The translations under genes and the position numbers were made by a program. A stretch of DNA of 64,000 bases from Chaenocephalus aceratus (Eukaryota; Chordata; Actinopteri; Perciformes; Channichthyidae), in contig CM043791.1 of the NCBI GenBank assembly GCA_023974075.1, positions 21,311,701 to 21,375,700 on the forward strand. Reading direction: 5' to 3'. Below the pieces are notes generated by a model, which was not told the DNA's origin, did no database searches, and saw only the letters and a program-made list of their open reading frames with translations. Below, in pieces: positions 10,396 through 20,189 of the stretch (position 1 is the first letter of the stretch; each line of letters starts with the position of its first letter).

Positions 10396-10835
10396 TGCTG
10401 CGTTCAGACCGGACGCGATGCGAATATTCGCTTCGCTCTAGTCACTCAAGTTTCACTGCGGCTGCCAGCTGTGTTTACTTGCATCATTCAAACAAGACGC
10501 GCTGGCTCGGGAGCTACAACTACAACAAAATGAACATATTTTACCGTGATTAAATTGTAATACACGTTTCTAAATGATGCCGACGTAACAACATACCGGT
10601 TAGTAAAAACCATGAATTAATGCTTTGACAAGTCTGCAGACAGACGGCAGGCGAAAAAACCTTTTAAAATGCTTGTTTTCTGAATGGAGATTGGGTCGAC
10701 CAGGCTAAGCTAACGTTGTATGCTCACTCCGCATTCATAACAATGGCCTACAGACATAAATAAACCAGCGACTGTATTCTCCATGACACAGACAGTCTGT
10801 GGTTTGTACTTGTTTAACTTTTGTACAGTTTCTGA

Positions 10836-12130
10836 TAGGGCTGCACGGTATTGAAAAAAACTGACATCGCGATTCCCCCCCCCTCCCTGCGGTATATATT
10901 GCGTTATTTTTAACCTGTTAAACCCCAAAATCCCGGCGGGTACTTTACTTTTTTTTTCACGACAGTGTCTCAGGGGATTGTAATATTTAAGAACCTATTA
11001 ATGTGTTATACCAGATTAACGGAAATAATCTCAGCTAATTGACGATACAAACCATTTTTACCAAAACAAAACACAAATCTCATAAGAAGCATCTAAATGA
11101 CCCCTGAGCGAAAAATGCTAACGCACTTTGGCACAGAACTCAAGATAAAAGTACCCTTATTATTACTTATCGTAGCTGCACATACAAGATATCCGATTAA
11201 AGCTGAGGTTCCACAGATTATTTAGGTATATAGTATCATCACTGAGTGATCTGAACTCGGACAGGGGAAGCAAACACAGACATCACAACACGTACCTTTA
11301 CGTAGCTTCTCGGGGAGATGTCTCACCGTAGCTGTCAATCTGATCAAAAGACGTGTTCAATGGCATTAAAACGAGAAAGAAAAAACGCGGCTGATTCGGT
11401 TAATCCATAGGTTTTTAACGTCTCTGTATAAAAAATTATTTAATTTATAATCCATAATTCCATTTTTATGTAAATATCGCAGAGCAAAAGTTAGCTGCTA
11501 ATGGTAGCCACCAGAGTGGCTGCTGCTTCCGGTCTTGGCTATGCGTCAGTCCAGCGTTACACATTACACATTACACACACACATTACCAAATAAGGAGTG
11601 AGAGTGACGCGTAGCCAAAACCGGAAGCTGCATACACTCTGGTGGCTACCATTAGCAGCTAACTGTTGTGCTCCGATTTTTACATAAAAATGGAATTATG
11701 GATTATAAAAAATTGCTTCAAAGCCACAGATACATTATCAACCTATGGATCAACCGATTCAGCCGCGTTTTTTCTTTCTCGTTTTAATGCCATTGAACAA
11801 GTATTTTGATCAGATTGACAGCTACGGTGAGACATCTCCCCTAGAAGCTACGTAAAGGTACGTGTTGTGATGTCTGTGTTTGCTTCCCCTGTCCGAGTTC
11901 AGATCGCTTAGATATTATACTTAAATAATCTGTGGAGTCTCAGCTTTAATCGGATATATTGTATGTGCAGTTTCGACAAGTAATAAGGGTATCTTTATTT
12001 TGAATTCTGTGCTAAAGTGCGTTAGCATTTAAAAAAAAAAAAAGAATAAAACCGCACGTCCCTGTGGTGTGAATACCGCGCATGCGCATACCGCGGTTAT
12101 CGCCATGACACGGTATATCGTTCAGCCCTA
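10836..12130. mobile_element. hAT-like foldback element, ~1.3-kb near-palindrome
   Basis: The ends TAGGGCTGCACGGTAT and (inverted) TAGGGCTGAACGATAT are inverted repeats. The repeats extend inward as two arms of about 550-700 bp, meeting near 11,550-11,600, so the element is close to one large hairpin. Good arm matches include CCACCAGAGTGGCTGCTGC versus its inverse near 11,640, and the AAACGAGAAAGAAAAAACGC stretch near 11,370 versus its inverse near 11,775. The 8-base duplication GTTTCTGA lies at 10,828-10,835 and at 15,790-15,797, the latter displaced by the THAP element. No coding capacity. Confidence 0.8.
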
Positions 12131-12525
12131 TAGAGAGGCGAAGTCACGCCCATCTACTTCCGGCCCATGGGACCCTGGAAGAGAAAAATATACATTGAAT
12201 TCAATGGAGAGAGAAAACGTATCTTTTGATCCCGTTTGAATTGTGCCACGAACTACATATATCATGTGTGTCAATCTTAAACAATAAGTTCCATGTCAAA
12301 AAAGTCACATTTTGTCGTAAAACTGTTGAAATATAAGACTATAAAAAATACGCGACTACAAAGACTACAAATCCCAAATCCCATTCTGGGTCGCGTAAGT
12401 GATGTCACAGGCGATAATGCTGCAAGTGGTTGCGACTCGTAATTAAAGCGAAGAAGAAGATCTCATAACTGATTTATTCCCTCCAATAAATAAGAGATTG
12501 CTAAAAATAAATTCACTTTTACAAG

Positions 12526-12638
12526 ATGCCTGTGTGCTTTGTACCAAGTTGTAATCACATAAGTGATCATACCACTTGCTCGTTCTATCGATTCCCGTCT
12601 GATGAAAGGACCAGGAGTCGCTGGATCAGACATATCAG
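12526..12638 (+). CDS. THAP-type zinc finger, first exon
   Basis: ATG at 12,526 opens a 37-codon exon ending at a GTAATA donor. The protein begins MPVCFVPSCNH, the Cys-x4-Cys start of the THAP C2CH DNA-binding fold, followed by the conserved FYRFPSDE and a W in RSRWIRHI. A second exon supplying the remaining Cys-x2-His pair should follow, but I could not find it with confidence. Candidate pieces lie at about 12,845-12,950 and 13,090-13,150. THAP fingers bind transposon ends in several cut-and-paste families. Whether this copy still makes a protein is doubtful. Confidence 0.7.
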
Positions 12639-12838
12639 GTAATATACATGTTGTGCATGGAACATATATGAGTCGCTACTAGCTACCTAGCTAGTAGCGA
12701 CGAGTAGCGAGCACGTTAGTTAGCATTACATTACTTAGCCTTGTCATTTTTAGTAGCCTTACCATGAAGTTATTATTTTATTACATGAAGTAAGAGTAGT
12801 CATGATGGTAAGTATTTCATGAAACATTTGAAGAGTAG

Positions 12839-13150
12839 CCTACAGCGCCATCCACCGGGTGCTAAGGAAGCAGTCAGGGAGAGTCGAAGGCAGGCAGGGA
12901 GCTTTGCATGACATTCTTCTGGATGTGTTTCATTGTGATGACAGTAAGGGTGAGTCAATCTGTTTGTTGGAAAGACAGTAGTTGAGTGATTACTGAGAGA
13001 AAATTATTAGAAGAGATAATTATTCAAAGTGTTGTTACTTTAAAGTGTTGTTACTGACCTTTTTCTCTTTTATTTCCTTTCCCTCACCTGTAACTGCTGA
13101 GACCCTGAGGAACATGCACACTGACCTGCCCTGGCAACCTGATTTCCACT
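12839..13150 (+). pseudogene. Possible further exons of the THAP gene
   Basis: Two short open pieces sit in the right order and orientation: about 12,844-12,950 (containing GRQGALHDILLDVFHCDD) and about 13,098-13,152 (containing NMHTDLPWQPDFHC). The text looks protein-like but matches nothing I can name, and the splice sites are only partly convincing. An AATAAA at 13,445-13,450 could end the transcript. Confidence 0.3.
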
Positions 13151-13444
13151 GTACGTAATAGTATTTGGTTATGGTATATTATTTATATACATCAAAGGCA
13201 CAATGCACCCCCCAGAGACACACATGTATTGAGTGTGATATTTTGCATAGGTCAAGTGAAATCATCTTTACACACTAGAAAACTGTAGGAGCGGCAACTT
13301 GTTTTGAAATTGAATTTTTAATATCCGATAATAAAGTTGAACTGTTTTCTTTATTCTTCTCTCTTCTCAGCTCCATCCATCACCGTGCTCTGTTCCTGCA
13401 GGTCCTGCTTGCTAATCAATGCTTTATTTTTTTACACAATTACA

Positions 13445-13450
13445 AATAAA
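13445..13450 (+). promoter_or_regulatory. Candidate polyadenylation signal AATAAA
   Basis: AATAAA follows the plus-strand THAP-gene pieces and a possible last exon that starts after TTCTCTTCTCAG near 13,371. It fits the end of the left-hand gene of the transposon. Confidence 0.35.
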
Positions 13451-13578
13451 GTCAATGTATTGTATGACATGAAGTTGTGCTTCATTCGGAGTCAATAATA
13501 CATTCATTCTGCCTTCAACTGCACAATGACTGGACTGCACCGACATCCATGTAGCTGCCCCCCAGTAAGATGAACCAA

Positions 13579-13647
13579 GCAAAGAGGGTCACCATCATGC
13601 CCAAGGACATCCAGCTGGCCCGCTGCATCCGCGGAGAGAGGGCTTAG
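13579..13647 (+). pseudogene. Histone H3 C-terminal fragment
   Basis: The last 22 codons of histone H3 are present and end in TAG: AKR, then VTIMPKDIQLARCIRGERA. The family sequence has Arg where this copy has Cys in ARCIRG, explained by CGC to TGC. Upstream the similarity stops abruptly at the Ala codon and is replaced by unrelated sequence with a stop. Only the 3' tip of an H3 gene is here, with its 3' UTR and stem-loop (13,680). It lies inside the THAP transposon, between its two gene halves. It looks like a captured or inserted gene end rather than a working gene. Confidence 0.85.
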
Positions 13648-13679
13648 ACTGACCTGAGACCAGCACACCCAAACACAAC

Positions 13680-13695
13680 GGCTCTTTTAAGAGCC
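13680..13695 (+). terminator. Histone mRNA 3' stem-loop
   Basis: GGCTCTTTTAAGAGCC is the six-base-pair stem and four-base loop that ends replication-dependent histone mRNAs. It is bound by SLBP to direct cleavage instead of polyadenylation. It lies 33 bases after the H3 stop codon, the normal spacing, and is followed by ACCTA. It confirms that the adjoining fragment derives from a canonical cell-cycle H3 gene and was copied as DNA or as unspliced mature mRNA. Confidence 0.85.
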
Positions 13696-13699
13696 ACCT

Positions 13700-14740
13700 A
13701 CAGTTTCAATGAGTTGCAATCCTACGTTATTATAATTATTAAACTGGTTCATGTATCACTTAGTTTACTGAACCGTGATGAATGAAAGAAATGAGTGAGG
13801 TAGTGGTTTACTGAAGTTACAAAGACATTAATATATGAGTAACAGGTCAGAGCTTCTGTCAATTATGGATTATTCAAACTATATACAAATAATATGTAAT
13901 AAAGTTCTAAAATAAGTATTCGGTATATTCCTTGATAGCTTTTGGAGAAGGTTGTTTTTAAGTTTACTAAAATCTATCGTTTCAATTGTTTCACTTTATA
14001 AAAAGGGAACAGGTGAGTAGAGCATCATTGAGTTTCTTATTCTGTCAGTAAATTATCCAAATGAAATGTTTTTCATTATTTTAGTCAACCCTAAACAAAT
14101 TGATTGTACCTTTTAATAATGACCTTACATGGTCGCCAAAGTTAAATTAACTTCAGAAAATCAAATCTGTTCTGAGAAAAAACTAATAAATGTTTAAAGA
14201 TAGGAACTTGCCATCCCACTGAAAAACAGTCCGTAGAGATTTAAAGGCGTAGTTGTAGTTCAGTCCAACATTTAATTTGGATTCATTTCGCCAACAGTCA
14301 ACTATTTTCATAAAGAATATATATATTTTTCAAAGTCAACTTTGTCAATCTTACTCAGTTTGTGTTTATAGACAGAGATCAAAAAGACGTTTCCAACAAT
14401 CCCAAATACGAAAAATTTAATTATACAATTTACAGATATGTATACAAATATATATATATATATCCTATATACACCATCATGTATAATGATGGTGTATGAT
14501 GTAGAAGGGAGTGTGGTAGATAACAAGTAAATATAGAGTTACATACAGATCCATGTTACAGCAAAAGATGGAATAACTAAGAAGCACGCAGTATAATAAT
14601 AATTACATGCAACAATGAAATAACTGCTCAGCGTCTCCACCACAATCCCAATCTGCTGTCTCCTGTTTTCCTCCCCTCTGCATAACACCCCATCACACAT
14701 ACGGAACACAACGCAGAGTCCGAGGGTGTTAAGAGTATGT
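13700..14740. other. AT-rich interior of the THAP transposon, nothing identified
   Basis: No protein-like frame and no inverted repeat of note. It separates the plus-strand THAP/H3 half from the minus-strand exonuclease half. Confidence 0.4.
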
Positions 14741-14744
14741 TTAT

Positions 14745-15046
14745 TTAAATGTCCTCCTCTCTACTGGCCAACACAGGGAGCATATGCTGGGTGTAGAAGT
14801 TCTCCAGGAGGAGGAGATTTCCATGCCATGCAGGGTCTTTGGGGATGAGGATGATGATCGCCTCCTTCTGGTCCACACAACAAAGTAGCAGAGACTCCGG
14901 TCTGTGATGTGCAGCTGCCCTTGGACTGGTGCCAGTATGGGTGATTCTCCTTGAGAACATATGACCCACCCTCCTCACGGAGACAGAAGGATGGTAACTG
15001 GACTGCCTCCGCGATGGTCATGTTCATGTCACCAAAATCCTTGAAT
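14745..15046 (-). pseudogene. YqaJ-like (lambda-type) exonuclease exon of the THAP transposon, frameshifted
   Basis: The exon starts at 15,046 after GCTGTGTGTAG and ends in TAA at 14,745. Three consecutive frames carry one domain: EAVQLPSFCLREEG and HPYWHQ, then QGQLHIT with CYFVVWT, then KEAIIILIPKDPAW. This order is that of YqaJ/lambda-exonuclease domains: an acidic/aromatic segment, the (V)QGQL glutamine motif, then the FVVWT strand. The enzyme degrades one DNA strand, and in this type of transposon protein it may act with the recombinase. Two single-base frame changes (near 14,924 and 14,885) break it. Confidence 0.55.
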
Positions 15047-15342
15047 CTACACACAGCAAATAAACTCAAATGACACAACGAGATGTAAAAGGAGATCACA
15101 CATACAGTATAGACTATACTGTATAGTCGATATAAAACTGGCCGCTTCAATCTGAAGAGCAACTAAAACAAAACACGGGAGTGTACCTTGTTCTTGTGAA
15201 CACTAATTGTCCACAGCATACACAGAGACCACGAAGTTCTTAAGGAGAAAACTAGTTCCTGAAACAAAACACGTTAGTGTACCTTGTTAGCTAATGTTAG
15301 CTAGCTGACATTAACGTTACACATTGCACTCATATTACTCAC

Positions 15343-15469
15343 CAACATCTTGTAAAGCCGGTCCCGCTGCTCTTACAGAACCGACTAACTCCCCTTTCGT
15401 GTATGTACAGCTATCAACGTGTCCAGACTTGTAGTGATGTTCACCTTGTTTTATACTTTTATTCTCATT
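15343..15469 (-). CDS. Upstream exon of the YqaJ-like transposon gene
   Basis: This exon is bounded by a good acceptor (CCTGTTTCTTTCAG) and donor (GTGAGTAAT) on the minus strand. It is open over its 127 bases and encodes a Cys/His-containing segment (GHVDSC followed by TYTKGELVGSVRA). In fish proteins with a YqaJ domain a similar segment precedes the exonuclease, and I regard it as the same gene as 14,745-15,046. No start codon exon was located. Transcription would begin in the right-hand inverted end and converge on the THAP gene. Confidence 0.45.
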
Positions 15470-16129
15470 CTGAAAGAAACAGGTGAAATTTGCTAACGTG
15501 ACTGCCGTCTTTGTGATGGTGACGCGTATTGTGCGAGACCAGAGACCTGTAGTTCACTCAGCGGTTTCACACAAAAAAAAGTGTAACTTCACAGTTTTAC
15601 GACACATTTTAATTTTTTTGACTTGCAAAATATTCTTTTAAATTGACAAACATCATATGTGTCATTCGTGGCACAATTCAAACGGGATCAAAAGATAACC
15701 TTTCTCTCTCCATTGACTTCAATGTATAATTTTACGCTTCCGGGGTCCCATGGAGGCTCCCGGAAAGGGAGGGACTTCGCCTCTCTATAGTTTCTGAACA
15801 GATATGAGGAGCTGTGATCTCTGTGTGCTAACTGCTAACAGCTAATGGCTGATGTTTTCTGGTTGAACGTCAGTGACGGCAGGCTGAGATCCTCACCGCT
15901 GATTGGCTTCCGCGAGAACGCGTCACGTGAATTTGATGCCCGAGTTGAAAAAATTGAACTCTCGCGTCTTCAATCGCCTCAATCGCGTGATTCGCGCCTC
16001 GTCCACCGCTTCATGCGCGCCGTCGGAGCGAATTTGCATCTGATCGTGTCTCTGCATTGACTTTACATGTAATCGCGCCGCCCCCAAACGTCGCATCGCG
16101 TCCCGTGTGAACGTAGCATTACACATCCT

Positions 16130-16400
16130 GTTAATCCAAATTCTATCAAATTCTAATTCCAAATTCCAGAATAAGACAGGAGTGAGTGTGCTCATGGCAT
16201 TTCGTTTTTCATGTGTGCTGTTTCACGTGTCTTTGAGGAACACATGTATGATCTTGACCTAGCTTGACCTTGATTTTTTTTAATTGTTTGGAACTTCAAT
16301 TGCAAATTCCAAATTGCAAATTATAATTCCAGATATGGATGTACATCATCATTTTCAAAGTTGATCTTATCAAACACAAGTACGGGCACGAGCAAAAATA
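16130..16400. repeat. Dispersed AT-rich repeat with AATTCCAAATT motifs
   Basis: The section at 16,317-16,370 (AATTCCAGATATGGATGTAC through AAAGTTGATCTT) recurs inverted at 41,768-41,818. Several near-identical AATTCCAAATT motifs surround it. Non-coding. Confidence 0.5.
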
Positions 16401-17600
16401 GGACTCAAGAGCACAATCAGGCAAAAAAGGTCTTAGTCAAGCGTTTAATCCAATAGGCAAAATAATACAGGCAAAGACCAACAAATGTAAATAATACAGG
16501 CAAAGACAAATGTACAGACTGGAAGCAATGAAAAACAACCAACTTGGTACAAACGCTAAACAGCTAAAACAGCTTACGTTAGGAGAGTATCTTGGAGCAC
16601 TTCCTGCTAGACAGACAAGACGAACTGGCACTGACCAAGGCAACAGCACAGACTAAATACACAGGAGAGGAGTAATGATTAGGGACAGCTGAGGCTCATT
16701 GAGGCCAGGCAGGTGATTAACAGGGAAGGAAAACACACCAGGTGAGGGAGTGAGGCGATCAGCCAGGGCCAGGATGTGACAGTAACAGTCATAGATATAT
16801 ATAAACACTAGGGGCCCTTCTCACTTCTCTTATTTTTAATTTCCTCGCTCCTCGGTCTCAGTCTCACCGGAAGTTGATTTGTCTGCGCCATCTTGAGTAG
16901 CGTCCCAATGGCCTTATTTTTGCCGGAGGAGCGAGGAGCGATAATGGAGGAGCGATAATCGAGAAACCACCAGACCATCCTTCGATGAAATCCTCAGACA
17001 CTCGCCCCGCCCCCTTACTGTGTATCGCTCACTGATTGGACGATGCAGCGCATGCACTGATCTCATGCTTCTTGACATGAGAGCAGATTCCCAGCGGAGT
17101 GAAGAAAATACATGAACCTCACGGGAGTCACTCCTCAGTTTATACCGTGTTTTGTTTCAATTCATGTATCATTTAGTTACAAATATGTGATATATCTGAA
17201 CAACAAAGTGGTCAAAAATCATTCTATTCATTTTTTGGAAACATTTTCATGATCGCTTTTTTCGTTTTACATTTTCATTTATTGTCATTTCCATTCAGTC
17301 GGTCATTAAGTGCTATTTAAAATGTTAATGTGCTACATATCCACACAAACAAACAAAGTGTGCAATCCAATGAATGTTAATCTAACTGGGTTTTGATAGA
17401 TAACATATCTCTTTTTCTTCTCTCAATTATTTTATTTCTATTGTGCACTCTAATCAATATTAATCAAACTATTGTTCGTTTATACATTTTAAGAATGGCG
17501 TTTATCTTTTTTGAGAATGAGTTCTTATTTAATTTTATTTATTTGGGTCTACAACAGATGATACAAATGTTTGTGTCAGTAAATGTGTACTAACAGAGGC
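16400..17600. other. Intergenic sequence, no gene identified
   Basis: 16,440-16,530 holds a short repeated phrase (AATACAGGCAAAGAC). The remainder is AT-rich with no recognisable frame. The 67-codon frame at 17,393 is low-complexity and hydrophobic only because the DNA is T-rich. Confidence 0.35.
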
Positions 17601-17999
17601 GGGGGTGTGTGTGGAAATAACGGGGACAGAGCTGCTAGGCTTGTTTGAGACAAGCGAGACCTGCGCAGTTGCGATCAACGTCTTGCTAGTGCGTTGCATG
17701 ATGGTTAGTCATTTTGTCCGACTTGCTCTGGAGGCTCGCCTACATGAGACGTTGAAATCTCGCGGGACAAAGACGGCCGCAGCCTTGAGAGCGAGGCGCG
17801 GCGAGGCGGCGCTGTTCCTCTCCACGGGCTGCGGAAGCTAAATGCTTGATGGGAAACGACCCGCTGGTATCTCGAGCTGAGCGCTCATTGGTGGGTTTTA
17901 CCCCGTGCTGCTGATGAAACTCTCCAATTGGCTCAGCAAAAATGTGTTGTTGTTTTGTGTCAGTTTTACGTCGCCACATCCATTCCCATTTTTCATCAT

Positions 18000-18316
18000 T
18001 GTTCCACAATGTTTATCATCTTGAAATTAATATCTATATATTTTATACTATACTTGCACTGCTTACCGTTTTCATACTTTATATATCTTAGCATATTCAT
18101 ACATACTGTTCATACTGCTCACAGGCTGATATCTATTGTATTCATACCCCTCACTGTTTATTCATCATTCAATTCATTCTATATTTTATTCTGTCTATTG
18201 TGTACATTACTTTTCACTTTACTGCTTGTTGCACTCCTGGTTAGAAGCTAAACTGCATTTTGTTGTCTCAGTACCTGTAATATGTGCAATAACAATAAAG
18301 TTGAATCTAATCTTGA
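18000..18316 (+). mobile_element. LINE 3' end
   Basis: The text ending GTGCAATAACAATAAAGTTG at about 18,284-18,303, followed by a TCTAATCTT tail, is the 3' terminus of a widespread fish non-LTR retrotransposon. It contains the poly(A)-signal-like AATAAAG and the short 3' repeat characteristic of target-primed insertions. No reverse transcriptase is attached, so this is a 5'-truncated copy. Confidence 0.6.
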
Positions 18317-18518
18317 GCAGGAACAAATGTATTTACTTAGTACATATCTGACATTAACGATTAAACACATGTGTGCATTCTTTATAAATGCAAACCGAGT
18401 CAAGCCGACTCCGGAGGTGGCGGTATGCACCTTAAAGTTGTTTGCAATCCGCCAAAAAACCGAGAGAAGCAGAAGACGAAGCCGACTCCGAGGTTGCGTT
18501 CCAATAGTCCATTTAGCT

Positions 18519-18769
18519 TAGGAACCTTCCTAACGGAGTGAAATGACCCGGAAGTACGTCACTGGCAGCCATGATAAGTGCCGTTCCAATTCTCCAAATG
18601 AAAGGAAAGGAGGTTTCAAACTTCCTTTATAACCTCCTTTAGCTTAGGAACCACTGGACCTCCCTAACCGAAAGGAGAGGAGAAAATGCTCCCCCACAAT
18701 GCATTGCAGCAGCAGCATTTGCCGTCACTCAACAGTCGGCCGTTCACGGAAACAACCGATTATTACGGT
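18519..18769 (+). repeat. Left direct repeat flanking a minisatellite (~245 bp)
   Basis: From CCTAACGGAGTGAAATGACC to the end of GGAAACAACCGATTATTACGG this block is repeated in the same orientation at 19,075-19,316. The two copies differ by scattered substitutions and small indels. Confidence 0.8.
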
Positions 18770-18782
18770 GGCCCTGATGTGC

Positions 18783-19076
18783 AAGACACCACAGCATTTC
18801 ACAAAACGCCACAGCATTTCACAAAACACAACAGCATTTCACAAAACGCCACAGCATTTCACAAAACGCCACAGCATTTCACAAAACGCCACAGCATTTC
18901 ACAAAACACCACAGCATTTCAGAAAACACAACAGCATTTCAGAAAACGCCACAGCATTTCACAAAACGCCACAGCATTTCACAAAACACAACAGCATTTC
19001 AGAAAACGCCCCAGCATTTCACAAAACGCCATAGCATTTCAGAAAACACAACAGCATTTCACAAAACGCCACAGCT
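18783..19076 (+). repeat. 20-bp minisatellite, 14-15 copies
   Basis: The unit ACAGCATTTCACAAAACGCC recurs at an exact 20-base step from 18,791 to 19,071. Copies differ mainly at two places (CACAAAA/CAGAAAA and CGCC/CACA), giving an irregular pattern of four variants. Because 20 is not a multiple of 3, all plus frames stay open and give spurious QHFTK/SISQN-rich frames. Confidence 0.95.
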
Positions 19077-19316
19077 CCTAACGGAGTGAAATGACCCGGA
19101 AGTCCCTCAGTTGCAGCCATGATAAGTGCTGTTCGAATTCTCTAGAATGATAGGAAAGGAGTTTTCAAACTTCCTTTATAACCTCCTTTAGCTTAGGAAC
19201 CACTGGACCTCCCTAACCGAAAGGAGAGGAGAAAATGCTGCCCCACAATGCCTTGCAGCCGCAGCATTTGCGTCACTCAACAGTCGGCCGTTCACGGAAA
19301 CAAACGATTATGACGG
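19075..19316 (+). repeat. Right direct repeat flanking the minisatellite (~242 bp)
   Basis: Copy of 18,519-18,769 that begins within the last, partial minisatellite unit. Its neighbour to the right (19,317 onward) has no counterpart on the left. Confidence 0.8.
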
Positions 19317-20189
19317 AGAAATTATATCATGAAAGTTACGGTGCTTATTAAGCATTTTAAAACGTATGTGGTAAGTTGCCAAAGTTCTTTGTTTTGAACG
19401 TTCATCAGTATTATAATCAAAAAGAGAAATATGAACGTTAGTTTTTACTGAAATGATCAAATAAAGTCAACATTTCACTGAGCTGTGTGGGGTTTGTTCA
19501 ACTTTTAAAAGATGTTTGAATGGTGATATACACAGTGATAGGTGTTAAGGACTAACGTTTATAATAAATACATTTGTATTGATTTTAAGATCTTTTCATA
19601 GTTCATACAATCATACGTATTGGGATCATTTGTATTAATGTGGACCGGCGGGAGAGGGTGACGAGCATAAGTTTCACTTTCATTTTTTATTTCAATTCCA
19701 ACTTTGGTCATGAAGAATATGTTTCTCTGTTGTCCACGTTCATAAAGCAAAGCAGCAGCATCAGAGCACGGTGCAGAGTCTCTAGATGAGTCCGCTGTTC
19801 TTATTAAACATCCATGTTGTAGTCCGCTGTATAGAAAACTGTAGTTTCCATAGTTCTCATTCATAACACTCTATTCGATGTCTCACTATGGGATGCGCCT
19901 CAACGCGTATGCAAACAGAAGCATCAATCTCATTACGCCAATCCTGATTGGCTGGTGATCTTGACGTCTACGTCAGGGAATCCACGCACCCTTTAAGTAG
20001 CTTGCGCTACGTCGCAGCGTCATTCAAACACCTCTTCTCGCTTCAGAGCACATCTTGAATATCAGTAGCCGGGCTAGCTTAACGGTCCACAGACTGAACC
20101 CAAGCTAACATTCGGTCGACGGGGCTTGCCGGTTACTTTTTTGCTTTGCAGAAGAATTGAACAAATATTAACACACCAGTTAATTTTGT

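Larger units (their letters stand above)
12131..15787. mobile_element. THAP-finger / YqaJ-exonuclease DNA transposon with ~200-bp inverted ends
   Basis: The ends TAGAGAGGCGAAGTC and (inverted right end) TAGAGAGGCGAAGTC are identical. The inverted similarity extends about 210 bp with scattered differences, including a shared TTTTGATCCCGTTTGAATTG stretch. TA precedes and follows the element (12,129-12,130 and 15,788-15,789). Removing element plus one TA restores the hAT end next to its GTTTCTGA duplication. Inside are a THAP exon on the plus strand, exons of a YqaJ-like exonuclease gene on the minus strand, and a histone H3 3' fragment. I cannot fix the superfamily; the TA duplication does not fit P or Kolobok elements. 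Confidence 0.7.
10396..16118. mobile_element. PIF/Harbinger-like element (TTA duplication), expanded by nested insertions
   Basis: The terminal inverted repeats TGCTGCGTTCAGACCGGACG and (inverted right end) TGCTACGTTCACACGGGACG match at 25 of the first 28 positions. TTA flanks both sides (10,393-10,395 and 16,119-16,121). The homologous locus at 47,427-47,429 carries a single TTA and no insert, which defines the boundaries. The element's own DNA is only about 750 bp (10,396-10,827 and 15,798-16,118) without a transposase. The remainder is the hAT foldback and THAP element inserted into it. Confidence 0.85.

Noticed and set aside
15845..16195. Overlapping frames of 71 and 90 codons near the right Harbinger end
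   Set aside because: They lie in CpG-rich terminal sequence of the MITE and show no protein-like features.
18686..19081. 131-codon repetitive frame (QHFTKRHSISQ)
   Set aside because: The 20-bp minisatellite leaves all frames open; the flanks are a duplicated non-coding repeat.
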